From an uncultured Mycoplasmatota bacterium (lineage in GTDB: Bacteria > Bacillota_I > Bacilli_A > RF39 > UBA660), in the NCBI GenBank assembly GCA_900554315.1, contig USGP01000005.1, positions 1 to 64,000 of the forward strand: a stretch of 64,000 nucleotides of DNA, in the 5' to 3' direction. Positions 50,514 through 58,875 of this stretch are shown here, piece after piece. Within the stretch, counting starts at the first letter, position 1. Each line of letters opens with the position of its first letter. Position numbers and translations under genes: made by a program. The notes beneath the pieces were generated by a model. The model was given only the letters and a program-made list of their open reading frames with translations, ran no database searches and had not been told where the DNA came from.

Positions 50514-52684
50514 AAAAAGTACAATTAAAAGTAGAAGGTATGACTTGTAGTGCTTGCTCTAATGGACTAGAAAAGTATTTATTAAAACAAAAAGGAATTT
50601 CTTCTGCTTCTGTTAATTTGATTTTAGGAATGGTAAGTGTGGAATATGAAAATTTGACTATTGTGGATATAGAAAAATATATTTCACAAGCTGGATTTCG
50701 TAGTGTCGGTGAATATTCTTATTCTGATGATAGTGTAATCTATCGTGTGAAAAAAAGAAATTTAATTATATTTGGTGTTTTATTGATATTTTTTATGTAT
50801 ATTTCTATGGGACATATGTTGTCATTACCAGAATTGTTTTCTTATTCTACTTATCCAGTTTTTTATAGTTTGTTACTTCTTGGATTATGTATTTTATTTT
50901 TACTTTATGGTTTTGATATTTTAAAAAGTGGTGTTATTAATCTTGTTCATCGTATGCCTAATATGGATACTTTGGTGTTATTTAGTGTATTATTTAGTTT
51001 TGGCTATAGTTTATATGGATTTGTAGAAATATGTATGGGTAATACATTGTATCTGCATCAGTTATATTTTGAATCTGTGTGTATGGTTTTATATTTTGTG
51101 AAGTTGGGAAGACTTTTAGAAAATATTAGTAAGAAAAAAACTACTTCTACTATCCAAAATTTAGTTACTATTACACCTAAACTTGCTTATAAGAAAAAAG
51201 GTGATAAGGTTGTTGCGGTTACTTTAGATGAAATAAATGTGGATGATATTTTAGTTTGTAGGCCTCATGAAAAATTTGCTGTTGATGGTGAAGTAGTTGA
51301 TGGAGAAAGTTATGCAGATGAATCTTTTATTACAGGGGAAAGTGCTCCTGTGATGAAGCAAAACGGTAGTCTGGTTTTGGCTGGTTCTATGAATTATGAT
51401 GGTGTGATTTGTTATCAGGCTAAAAAAATAGGAAAAGATTCTACTGTTTCTAATATTGTAAGTATGGTGGTTGAATCGTTAAATAAAAAGAATAAAATAG
51501 AACGTTTGGCAGATAAAATTAGTAGTTATTTTGTACCATTTATTTTTATCATTGCAATTTTGACTTTTGTGCTTAAGTTGCTACTTAGTTTTTCATTTTT
51601 ATCAGGTTTTCAATCTTTTGTTACTGTTTTGGTCATTGCTTGTCCATGTGCTCTTGGTTTAGCAGTACCTCTTGTTATTAGTGTTAGTTATGGACTTTGT
51701 GCCAAAAAAGGAATTGTTGTAAAATCTGGTGATGTATTAGAACAAATGAGACAAGTAGATAAGGTTATTTTTGATAAGACAGGAACGTTAACTTATGGGA
51801 AATTGGCTGTTTATCAAACATATTCTTATGCTGAATCCACCTATTCTTTATTAAAGATTGTTCGTAGTTTGGAAAGTAATTCTACTCACCCTATCGCAAC
51901 TGCTTTTTCTAAAGATGATTTACTTTCTGTTCAAGATTTTCGAGAATTATCTGGTATGGGTATTACTGGTACTGTAGATGGAAATACTTATTATGTCGGT
52001 AATTTAAAATTAGTTAAAAAATTAGGATTACGCCAATCTCATAAGAAAGATTACGAAGAGTTACTTTCTCATGGTTGTAGTATTTTATATGTTATGAATG
52101 AAGAAAAAATCTTAGGTTTAATTGGTGTTTGTGATACTATTCGTGAAGATATGAAAAATGTTATCTTACAGTTAAAAAGTATGGATATTACGCCGGTCAT
52201 GTTAACGGGAGATAATCTAGAGGTTGCTAGAAGCGTTGCAAAAGAAGTTGGTATTGAGGAAATCCATGCTGATGTCTTACCTAAGGATAAAGCATCTATT
52301 ATTAAGGGTTATATAGCTGCTGGTAATAAAGTAGTGATGGTAGGTGATGGCGTCAATGATGCGGTTGCTTTAGTGGAAGCAACTGTTGGTATTAGTATAT
52401 CTAGTGGTACAGATGTTGCGAATGATGCTAGTGATGTTGTTCTTATGAATCATAATTTATCTAATTTAATTGATTTTATTACTATTAGTAAAAAATCTTA
52501 TAAAGTAATTGTTGAAAATTTGTTTTGGGCATTTTTCTATAATGTTTGTATGATTCCTATTGCAGCAGGTCTTTTAGAAAATTTTGGCGTTGTGCTTAAT
52601 CCAATGCTTGCTAGTGTTTGTATGACAATTAGTAGTTTGACAGTAGTGTTTAATTCTTTAAGGTTAAAGTGGATGGTGAAATAA
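50510..52684 (+). CDS. copA: Copper-exporting P1B-type ATPase
   Basis: A 724-residue pump that moves Cu(I) out of the cell. One N-terminal heavy-metal-associated domain has GMTCSAC (about residues 10-16). The ion-binding CPC motif is in VIACPCALGLAVP, the phosphorylated Asp in DKTGTLT, the actuator motif is TGESAPV, the SNSTHPIA block carries the His-Pro of P1B pumps, and GDGVNDAVAL completes the hinge. About eight membrane helices. Coupled to csoR by a 4 nt overlap. Confidence 0.96.
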   Translation: MKKVQLKVEGMTCSACSNGLEKYLLKQKGISSASVNLILGMVSVEYENLTIVDIEKYISQAGFRSVGEYSYSDDSVIYRVKKRNLIIFGVLLIFFMYISMGHMLSLPELFSYSTYPVFYSLLLLGLCILFLLYGFDILKSGVINLVHRMPNMDTLVLFSVLFSFGYSLYGFVEICMGNTLYLHQLYFESVCMVLYFVKLGRLLENISKKKTTSTIQNLVTITPKLAYKKKGDKVVAVTLDEINVDDILVCRPHEKFAVDGEVVDGESYADESFITGESAPVMKQNGSLVLAGSMNYDGVICYQAKKIGKDSTVSNIVSMVVESLNKKNKIERLADKISSYFVPFIFIIAILTFVLKLLLSFSFLSGFQSFVTVLVIACPCALGLAVPLVISVSYGLCAKKGIVVKSGDVLEQMRQVDKVIFDKTGTLTYGKLAVYQTYSYAESTYSLLKIVRSLESNSTHPIATAFSKDDLLSVQDFRELSGMGITGTVDGNTYYVGNLKLVKKLGLRQSHKKDYEELLSHGCSILYVMNEEKILGLIGVCDTIREDMKNVILQLKSMDITPVMLTGDNLEVARSVAKEVGIEEIHADVLPKDKASIIKGYIAAGNKVVMVGDGVNDAVALVEATVGISISSGTDVANDASDVVLMNHNLSNLIDFITISKKSYKVIVENLFWAFFYNVCMIPIAAGLLENFGVVLNPMLASVCMTISSLTVVFNSLRLKWMVK

Positions 52685-53076
52685 TGAATATAAAGTTTAA
52701 TCGATTAATTCCAGAACTTAGTGTTTCTGATATTAATAAAAGCAAAGAATTTTATTTATCTTTAGGTTTTTCTATTGTTTATGAAAGGGTAGAGGATAAA
52801 TTTTGTTTTTTAGAGTTGGATGGTAATCAACTTATGATTGAAGAGATTAATGATCATTGGAATACTGGAGATTTGGAATATCCTTTTGGTAGAGGTGTTA
52901 ATTTTAGTATGGAAGTTGATGATATTAATTCCTTATATGAGAAAGTAAAGCGTATGAAGTATCCTATCTTTCGAGAATTACAAGTGGACTCTTATCAAGT
53001 TGGAGATAAAGAGTGTTTAGATCAACAATTTTTAATTCAAGATTTAGATGGTTATTTATTAAGATTTATACATTAG
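52684..53076 (+). CDS. VOC-family (glyoxalase/bleomycin-resistance-like) protein
   Basis: A 130-residue protein with the two-module betaalphabetabetabeta layout of the vicinal oxygen chelate fold: LIPELSVSDINKSKEFYLSLGF in the first half and VNFSMEVDDINSLYEKVK, IQDLDGYLLRF in the second. It could bind bleomycin-like molecules or act as a small metalloenzyme. The start overlaps the last base of the copA stop, with GATGGTGAAA upstream, so it is part of the copper operon, between copA and copZ. Its role there is unknown. Confidence 0.85.
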   Translation: MNIKFNRLIPELSVSDINKSKEFYLSLGFSIVYERVEDKFCFLELDGNQLMIEEINDHWNTGDLEYPFGRGVNFSMEVDDINSLYEKVKRMKYPIFRELQVDSYQVGDKECLDQQFLIQDLDGYLLRFIH

Positions 53077-53089
53077 AAAGGGTGATATT

Positions 53090-53302
53090 ATGTTTAAGAA
53101 AATTCGAAAAACAATCGAAATTGAAGGAATGCATTGTGAAGGATGTGTTAATCGAGTTACTAATGTTTTATCTTCTATACCTGGAGTTAAGAAATGTGAT
53201 GTTAGTTTAGAAGATAAAAAGGCTGATTTGATCTTATCTAAAGAGGTAGATGATTCTGTTTTCCGTGAAAGAATTGAAAGCATAGGTTTTCAAATGAAAT
53301 AA
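53090..53302 (+). CDS. copZ: Copper chaperone CopZ (HMA domain)
   Basis: A 70-residue single heavy-metal-associated domain with the Cu(I) site GMHCEGC (about residues 14-20) and the fold pattern IEIEGMHC...VTNVLSSIPGVKKCDVSLEDKKADLIL. It would carry Cu(I) to CopA. AGGGTGATA precedes the ATG; it is the fourth gene of csoR-copA-VOC-copZ. Confidence 0.92.
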   Translation: MFKKIRKTIEIEGMHCEGCVNRVTNVLSSIPGVKKCDVSLEDKKADLILSKEVDDSVFRERIESIGFQMK

Positions 53303-53306
53303 AATG

Positions 53307-53315
53307 TGTTATAAT
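53307..53315 (+). promoter_or_regulatory. Extended -10 promoter
   Basis: TGTTATAAT (53307-53315) lies directly after copZ and 30 nt before the next start. Confidence 0.45.
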
Positions 53316-53345
53316 GATGGCGCCAAAACATTTGGGGGTGTTATT

Positions 53346-53693
53346 ATGAAAAAAGAAATTCCTACTGTACTTAATTCTAGTCAACAAAGAAGAGTTAATT
53401 ATATAAAAGCTTTAATTTGGAATCAGTATGAACAAAAAGGAAAAGAATGTTCTTCCAATCAAGTTGATCAAGTTTATGAACGATTGCAACAAGATGGACT
53501 TTTCTTTGGAAACCAAGATGTTTTGCATAAAGCACAATTGGAAGAGTATACAGGAGTTGGTTCTCAGTTATTAATACGTACATCATGGGATGTTATTGAT
53601 CCTATTGTGTATGCTGCTTCAACAACTGAGAGTGTTGGAAAACAAATGCAATATGAAATAGGTGCAAGATTACATCATGTATTTCATAAATAA
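53346..53693 (+). CDS. Soluble protein of 115 residues, unknown
   Basis: A helical, charged protein with Gln-rich stretches and the block SWDVIDPIVYAASTTESVGKQ in its C-terminal half. No family recognised. The start at 53346 follows TTGGGGGTG; an in-frame codon at 53304 lies before the promoter and is not the start. Ends at a bidirectional terminator. Confidence 0.6.
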   Translation: MKKEIPTVLNSSQQRRVNYIKALIWNQYEQKGKECSSNQVDQVYERLQQDGLFFGNQDVLHKAQLEEYTGVGSQLLIRTSWDVIDPIVYAASTTESVGKQMQYEIGARLHHVFHK

Positions 53694-53722
53694 AAAGTAA
53701 TATCAATGGATATTACTTTTTA
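53693..53722 (+). terminator. Bidirectional rho-independent terminator
   Basis: AAAAGTAATATC (53693-53704) pairs with GATATTACTTTT (53709-53720) between convergent genes. Confidence 0.9.
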
Positions 53723-54194
53723 TTTGACTATATTTTTCTATTAAAATTTTTTCAATCCCTTTTTTACAATTTGCTGGGGAGGTACTCGGTAGAGAAATAT
53801 CTTCTATCTTTGTTTTTGAATATAGATATTTTTTATATAATTGGTGGGCTTTTGTACCTGTTGTAAATATGGTTTTTATTTTTGAATTCTTTAAAATTGG
53901 AGTTAAATCGTTGGGAATAGCATTCTTTATAGATGCATCACTAGAAGAATTTATCTCACATTCTTTTATTACATCATATAAGGCAATATGATATTTTTTT
54001 AAAAATTCTTTTTTGTCTTCTATGTTGGAACCTATTTTTTCTTCAAATACTTTTTCCAGTGTGCTCCAAAATCTATTTTTTGGATGGCCATAGTAGAAAC
54101 CAATTTCTCTTGATTTTACAGAAGGAATACTTCCTAGTATTAATACTTGAGAATCTTTATCATAAATTGGTTTTAGAGTATGAGTTACTTTCAT
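53703..54194 (-). CDS. DNA-deoxyinosine/uracil glycosylase, UDG family 6-like
   Basis: A 163-residue member of the uracil-DNA glycosylase superfamily. The active-site block VLILGSIPSVKSREIGFYYGHPKNRFW is that of the hypoxanthine-DNA glycosylase group, and LPSTSPAN near residue 140 is the second conserved motif. It would remove deaminated bases. Gene order on the - strand is ymfF-like, ymfH-like, then this gene, 10 nt after the ymfH-like stop, so they are probably one operon. Confidence 0.85.
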   Translation of the reverse strand: MKVTHTLKPIYDKDSQVLILGSIPSVKSREIGFYYGHPKNRFWSTLEKVFEEKIGSNIEDKKEFLKKYHIALYDVIKECEINSSSDASIKNAIPNDLTPILKNSKIKTIFTTGTKAHQLYKKYLYSKTKIEDISLPSTSPANCKKGIEKILIEKYSQIKSNIH

Positions 54195-54204
54195 GATATT
54201 ACCT

Positions 54205-55449
54205 TCATTCTTTAGGATTGTGTATTGTTGTGATAGTATAGTTCGAGAAGTCTAGTGATGATATAAACTTTTTAAACTCTTCATAATTTAATTGCTCTAT
54301 ATCTTCTACGGTATCTAAATATGGATGGTCATATTCTAGAATATTTTCTAATAGGGGAGCTGTAATAGAAGATAAATTTTCTTCTCTTAATATAATATTT
54401 ACTATTGTTCTTTTTTTATCTATTTCAAATAATTCTTTATCAAATTGAATATTTTTAAACGCTTTTATAATTTCTTCTTTTAATTTTTCTTCTTGCGTCG
54501 TATAACTTCCGATAGAAATTAATAAAAAATTATCTATTTTTCTGTTGGAACGATTAATACCTGTTGTTATTATTTTCTCTTTCGTTAACCGATTATATAA
54601 AGGGGAAGATGATCCTGTGTTTGCATCTATAAAAGGACTTAAATAAAAATCTAACTTTAATTGTTCTTGTGTTGTTAAATGGTGGATTGGAACTTTGTAA
54701 GTTACTTCTAAATAAGGAGTAGGAGTAGGAAATATTACTTCACCATATTTTTTTACTACTTCATTTGGTTCTTTTACTTCTATTTTTTGGACTGTATGTT
54801 TTGGAAAAGTTAAATGCTTCATTTCTTCTTTTATTGTTTTTATTACTTTTTCTTTTTGAAAGTTACCAGCTATTAAAATAAATTGATTGTTAGGTTGATA
54901 GAATGTTTCATAACATAATTTTAAATTTTCTATTGTTGTATTTTTGACTTCTTCAATAGTACCTCCTGTACTTCTAAATTTAATGTTATGTAGACAGTTA
55001 TCTAATATTTTTATACTTTCATGAAAAAACTTATTGTTTTCTTTTCCTCTTAATTCTTGATAGATTGGATTTTTTAATTTTTCTAAATTTTCTTCTGTAA
55101 ATACTGGATTGTATACACTTTTTAGTATTGTTTTGATTCCATCTTCTACGTTTTCTACTGTTTCGAAGAAATATCTAGTATGATTTTTGGCAGTGATTGC
55201 GTTGGTACTCATTTCTTTTTTACCAAGAATATCTAAGAAATTCCCGTATTTATTACATTCAACTAAGAAGTGTTCTAATATATGAGCTAATCCGTCTTGG
55301 AAATGTACTTCTTTGCCATCAATGATAAAATCTTTTGTTGCTCCACCAAATTTTGTGATAAATTGAAAAACTGTAGTATGTTTTCTTTTGTCTTGATATA
55401 AATAAACTGTTAATCCATTTTCTAATGTAATTGTTTCTAACTTATTCAT
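54205..55449 (-). CDS. ymfH: M16-family zinc peptidase, YmfH-like (active-type subunit)
   Basis: A 414-residue M16B (insulinase-type) protein. The inverted zinc motif HILEH (about residues 56-60) with downstream Glu residues is intact, so this is the catalytic partner. The TRYFFETVE block following it is typical. It starts within the last bases of the ymfF-like gene (8 nt overlap) with AAAGGAG upstream, and such pairs assemble as heterodimers. In Bacillus ymfF-ymfH have this same order. Confidence 0.87.
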   Translation of the reverse strand: MNKLETITLENGLTVYLYQDKRKHTTVFQFITKFGGATKDFIIDGKEVHFQDGLAHILEHFLVECNKYGNFLDILGKKEMSTNAITAKNHTRYFFETVENVEDGIKTILKSVYNPVFTEENLEKLKNPIYQELRGKENNKFFHESIKILDNCLHNIKFRSTGGTIEEVKNTTIENLKLCYETFYQPNNQFILIAGNFQKEKVIKTIKEEMKHLTFPKHTVQKIEVKEPNEVVKKYGEVIFPTPTPYLEVTYKVPIHHLTTQEQLKLDFYLSPFIDANTGSSSPLYNRLTKEKIITTGINRSNRKIDNFLLISIGSYTTQEEKLKEEIIKAFKNIQFDKELFEIDKKRTIVNIILREENLSSITAPLLENILEYDHPYLDTVEDIEQLNYEEFKKFISSLDFSNYTITTIHNPKE

Positions 55450-56695
55450 GGCTTTTCTCCTTTAAAAAATAAATTGTATCTAGTTGTAGTTTATCCATAA
55501 AGTTGTATACATCTTCGGCTGTTTTTTCTTTTAATTTTTCATATCTTTCTTGCTCTGTATCATCAATGCCTAAGACTTTGTTAATTTTATCATTTAATAT
55601 GTCATATTTATTATCTAGACTTCTTATTAGATCAATTCTTCTTCTATTTTTTATTTTTTCAATCAGAGGCGTTATCATATCTTTATCTTTTAGGCTGTCC
55701 ATCACTTCTAATATTTTTTCTTGCGTTATATCTTTGTTTTTGGGATTGATATATGCAGTTATTTTTAATAGCCCATAATTAGGATAATAATTTACTGCTG
55801 AAGAATAGATTAAGTTGTTTTCATGTCTTAATTTTTTACTTAATAATCTGGAAGATTGAGATGATAGTAGACTTTGAATTAATCCTAGCATAATAGAATC
55901 TTCTTTTTGCATATTTTTTACTTTGTATATGAAAGATAGAGCTGAGTCTTTAAATTCTTTTTCTTCTACTATTTCTTGTGGTTTCTCTTTATTTGGTTTT
56001 AGATAATGTATATAGTCTGTTGTTAAAGTTAAATTTTCTTTTATAGGAAAATATTTTTTTATAATGGGATTTATTTTTTCTTCTTTTATATTTCCCATGA
56101 TAAATATAATAGGGGTATTATTTATAATTCTTTGTTCATAATATTCAAATAGATTTTTGGGGGTTATTTCTTCTATTAATTCTTTATGTGCTTTTAAATC
56201 TCTTGAAAAAATACCGTCTGTGTCTATTAGTTTAGCTATTGTGTAGTTCAAATATGGTTTAAATGATTTTTCTTGGCTATTCATTCGTAATTTTAAATTT
56301 TCTTTTTCTCTATTTACTTCAAACGAATCAAAATATTGGTTTACTGTTTTTGGATGATAAATAGCATTGCTAAATAGTTGAATTTGTTTTTCTATTACAT
56401 CTTGTTTTAATGATTGTTCATCAGGAATTACAAGTTTAAAATTAATACAAGCTGTTGTTCCAATCGTGATTTGATTTGCAAAATAGGATAGAATGTAGTT
56501 TTCTTTTAATGCTTTTTGAAATTCTCCTTCTGTTGGATATTGTTCTGTCATATACATTAACATTTGTGGAATAAGTATTTCTTTTGCTAGATCTTTTATT
56601 TCTTCTTGATAAGGATATATTGCGTGTATTTGGATCGTTTGAAAATTATCATTTTTTATTATAATGGGATTATTTTTTATTGTTATTGTTTTCAT
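55442..56695 (-). CDS. ymfF: M16-family peptidase-like protein, YmfF-like (non-catalytic subunit)
   Basis: A 417-residue M16 protein in which the HxxEH zinc motif is missing: the corresponding region reads QMLMYMTEQYPTEGEFQ. The rest of the fold is recognisable (IMGNIKEEKI, QSLLSSQSSRLLSKKLRHENNLIYSS with the substrate-binding R/Y block). It is thus the likely structural partner of the active protein it overlaps by 8 nt. AAGAAGGT precedes the ATG. First gene of a three-gene - strand operon. Confidence 0.84.
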   Translation of the reverse strand: MKTITIKNNPIIIKNDNFQTIQIHAIYPYQEEIKDLAKEILIPQMLMYMTEQYPTEGEFQKALKENYILSYFANQITIGTTACINFKLVIPDEQSLKQDVIEKQIQLFSNAIYHPKTVNQYFDSFEVNREKENLKLRMNSQEKSFKPYLNYTIAKLIDTDGIFSRDLKAHKELIEEITPKNLFEYYEQRIINNTPIIFIMGNIKEEKINPIIKKYFPIKENLTLTTDYIHYLKPNKEKPQEIVEEKEFKDSALSFIYKVKNMQKEDSIMLGLIQSLLSSQSSRLLSKKLRHENNLIYSSAVNYYPNYGLLKITAYINPKNKDITQEKILEVMDSLKDKDMITPLIEKIKNRRRIDLIRSLDNKYDILNDKINKVLGIDDTEQERYEKLKEKTAEDVYNFMDKLQLDTIYFLKEKSHE

Positions 56696-56738
56696 AGCTA
56701 CCTTCTTTCTAAGACCATTTTATCATATCTTTATTTTA

Positions 56739-56747
56739 TGTTATACT
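56739..56747 (+). promoter_or_regulatory. Extended -10 promoter of the ASCH gene
   Basis: TGTTATACT (56739-56747) lies 16 nt before the start; the AGGAGG ribosome binding site follows immediately. Confidence 0.5.
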
Positions 56748-56763
56748 TTTTTTAGGAGGATGT

Positions 56764-57159
56764 ATGAAAGTAATTACTATTAAACAACCTTTTGCTAGTT
56801 TAATTGCTGAAGGATATAAAAAATATGAGTTTCGTACTTGGAAGACAAAATATAGGGGAGATATTTTGATTCATGCTGGTAAAGGGATTGATAAGGCAGC
56901 TATGAAGAAGTTTGAAGCTTTCAATCTTACTTATCCAACGGGATGTATTATTGCCAAAGCTAGGTTATCGGATTGTGTTTTTATTGATTCTGATATGAAA
57001 CAAAAATTAAAACAAGAAAACAGTTTGGTCTATTCTGGTGTAGTTAATGATGATGATTGGGAAGGTTTTGGTTTTTATTTAGAAAATATTGAAAAAATAG
57101 ATCCTATTTCTATCAATGGAAAACTTAGTTTATGGGATTATCCCTATGAAGAAAAGTAG
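56764..57159 (+). CDS. ASCH-domain RNA-binding-like protein
   Basis: A 131-residue ASCH domain. The family core is plain: ITIKQPFASLIAEGYKKYEFRTW, then KYRGDILIHAGKG and GCIIAKARLSDC. ASCH proteins share the PUA-like fold and are proposed to bind RNA or modified nucleosides; some hydrolyse acetylcytidine. No specific role can be given. TAGGAGGA precedes the ATG. It is transcribed divergently from the M16 pair. Confidence 0.88.
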   Translation: MKVITIKQPFASLIAEGYKKYEFRTWKTKYRGDILIHAGKGIDKAAMKKFEAFNLTYPTGCIIAKARLSDCVFIDSDMKQKLKQENSLVYSGVVNDDDWEGFGFYLENIEKIDPISINGKLSLWDYPYEEK

Positions 57160-57192
57160 TTTTTTGCTATAATATTATAAAGGAGGAATATT

Positions 57193-57450
57193 ATGAAGTG
57201 TCCAGTTTGTAAAGATGTTACTTTATTAATGTCTGAAAAAAAGGGAGTTGAAATTGATTACTGCCCTGAATGTCGAGGAATTTGGCTTGATCGAGGAGAA
57301 CTTGAAAAGTTGGTTGAAAAAGAAGAAAAAACATATCGTGATGTGAAAAAAGAATATGAAGAGGAAGAACATTATGAACATAAAAAATACCCTAAAAAGA
57401 GAAAAGAATCTTTTTTAGGAGAAGTATTTGATCTTTTTGGTGGAGATTAA
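57193..57450 (+). CDS. TFIIB-type zinc-ribbon protein
   Basis: An 85-residue protein with an N-terminal zinc ribbon (CPVC near residue 3, CPEC near residue 24) in the context YCPECRGIWLDRGELEKL, the known TFIIB-like zinc-finger family of bacteria. The rest is a highly charged Lys/Glu tail ending FLGEVFDLFGGD. Function unknown. AAGGAGGA precedes the ATG; 33 nt after the ASCH gene, probably co-transcribed. Confidence 0.87.
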   Translation: MKCPVCKDVTLLMSEKKGVEIDYCPECRGIWLDRGELEKLVEKEEKTYRDVKKEYEEEEHYEHKKYPKKRKESFLGEVFDLFGGD

Positions 57451-57475
57451 AAACTGCGTGATGTAGTTTTTTTTT
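57450..57475 (+). terminator. Rho-independent terminator
   Basis: AAAACTGC (57450-57457) pairs with GTAGTTTT (57463-57470), one wobble, followed by T. Confidence 0.65.
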
Positions 57476-57560
57476 ACAGTATTTAACATTTGTTTTTGGC
57501 TTGCTTCTAGAAAAAAATAAATTCTTGTTTTATACTCTTTATAGAGTAGGGTGATTCTTT

Positions 57561-58082
57561 ATGATATTTAGTGTGTTAGCTTTTACTGCATTGGTTATTA
57601 GTGTTTGTATTAAAGAAAGAAAAAAATCATTATTTGTACAGTCTTTAGATTGTATTTTTGAGGCATTGTACAATTTTTATATTTATGCTTATACAGGTGC
57701 GGTATTAAGTTTAGTAAATTTTATACGTAGTTTTTTATTTATCAATAAGGATGATTTTAGTAAAAAATTTTATTTAGGTTTATTAATATTATTTGAAAGT
57801 GTTATTCTTATTAATTGTATTATGACTTGGGATGGTGTTGTTTCTTTACTTCCAACGATTGGTTCTTTAATTCGTACTTATTGTTTGTGGCAGACGGATA
57901 TGCGATTTGTACGTTTGTCTGGCATTACGACTGGTGTTTTTTATGGAGCATATTATTTATATTATCAGAGTCCATTACTTGTTATAGGGGAGACGACTTT
58001 AATTTTTGCTGGTATGTATGCTGTTTGGAAACATGATGTGAAAGATAAATTCTTTCAACATAAATTACAAGAGCAAAATTAG
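57561..58082 (+). CDS. Polytopic membrane protein, YgjV-like
   Basis: A 173-residue membrane protein with about five to six hydrophobic segments. The spacing of FVQSLDCIFEALYNFYIYAYTGAVL, the short loops and the late YYLYYQSPLLVIGETTLIFAG recall the YgjV family of inner-membrane proteins, a resemblance I rate as moderate. No function known for the family. AGGGTGATT precedes the ATG. Confidence 0.6.
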   Translation: MIFSVLAFTALVISVCIKERKKSLFVQSLDCIFEALYNFYIYAYTGAVLSLVNFIRSFLFINKDDFSKKFYLGLLILFESVILINCIMTWDGVVSLLPTIGSLIRTYCLWQTDMRFVRLSGITTGVFYGAYYLYYQSPLLVIGETTLIFAGMYAVWKHDVKDKFFQHKLQEQN

Positions 58083-58112
58083 AAAAGATCTTGCGAAACA
58101 AGATCTTTTTTT
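58083..58112 (+). terminator. Rho-independent terminator
   Basis: AAAAGATCTTG (58083-58093) pairs with CAAGATCTTTT (58099-58109), loop CGAAA, followed by T. Confidence 0.9.
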
Positions 58113-58135
58113 GATTTTTATGAAGTAATTTTTTT

Positions 58136-58164
58136 TTAACAATTTTTTAGTTTTATGGTACAAT
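58136..58164 (+). promoter_or_regulatory. Sigma-A-type promoter of the LRR-transglutaminase operon
   Basis: TTAACA (58136-58141), exactly 17 nt, TACAAT (58159-58164), with TGG directly before the -10. Confidence 0.75.
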
Positions 58165-58193
58165 TATGTCAGAATAAATAATAAGGTGATAGT

Positions 58194-58874
58194 ATGAGAT
58201 TACAATGTGAAAGTGTTGCTAATAAGGTTATGTTTCAGTTAGATAAGTTGGAAAATGAATTTTCACAAGATGAACTTAATCAAATAACAGAAATTGTTAT
58301 TGATTATGATGAAGAAGAAAATAATGCGGCTCTTATTGCGGATGTTTTACTTTTTCAAAATTTATTTAGTTTAACGATTCGTAATGGCTTTTTATATAAT
58401 GATGATTTACTTCATTTGATAAAGTTAAAAAAATTAAAAGCTATTAGTTTTCATAATTGTAAGTTTGAAAATTCTAATTTGGTTGCATTATTTTCGGTTA
58501 GTAATTTATCTCTTGTTCATTGTGATATTTATAATTATTCCTTTATTTCTGTTTTGGGTGAGTTAGAATCTTTAACTATTGTAAGTGGTAAGATAAAAGT
58601 TCGTTCTTTGAATGAGTTAGAACAATTGAGGTATTTACAGTTATCTTATTCAGAAATATTAGGAAGTCCAGATTTAATTTCTACGAAGATTGAAGAATTA
58701 TATATTGATCATTCTAATTTGGTTGATTTATCTTTTTTAAAGAACTTTAAAAATCTTCGTAAACTGGGTGTGGATGAAAGTCAATATCGGGAAAATAAAT
58801 TGTTATTAGATGATCTTATTCAACATGATGTTTTGGTTTTAGAAGATAATTTGATAGAGATTCGTGGTGAGTGA
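58194..58874 (+). CDS. Leucine-rich-repeat-like protein
   Basis: A 226-residue cytoplasmic protein. From about residue 55 to 195 it shows repeats of roughly 20-24 residues with Leu/Ile at fixed places (LKAISFHNCKF, LSLVHCDIYN, LESLTIVSGKI, LRYLQLSYSEI, IEELYIDHSNL, LRKLGVDESQY), the pattern of leucine-rich repeats. Such proteins bind other proteins; the partner is unknown. AAGGTGATA precedes the ATG. The next gene starts 1 nt after its stop. Confidence 0.7.
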   Translation: MRLQCESVANKVMFQLDKLENEFSQDELNQITEIVIDYDEEENNAALIADVLLFQNLFSLTIRNGFLYNDDLLHLIKLKKLKAISFHNCKFENSNLVALFSVSNLSLVHCDIYNYSFISVLGELESLTIVSGKIKVRSLNELEQLRYLQLSYSEILGSPDLISTKIEELYIDHSNLVDLSFLKNFKNLRKLGVDESQYRENKLLLDDLIQHDVLVLEDNLIEIRGE

Positions 58875-58875
58875 T

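Noticed and set aside
55503..55778. Hydrophobic open frame on the + strand inside the ymfF-like gene
   Set aside because: The hydrophobic look comes from AT-rich antisense sequence; the - strand M16 gene covers it fully with good start and context.
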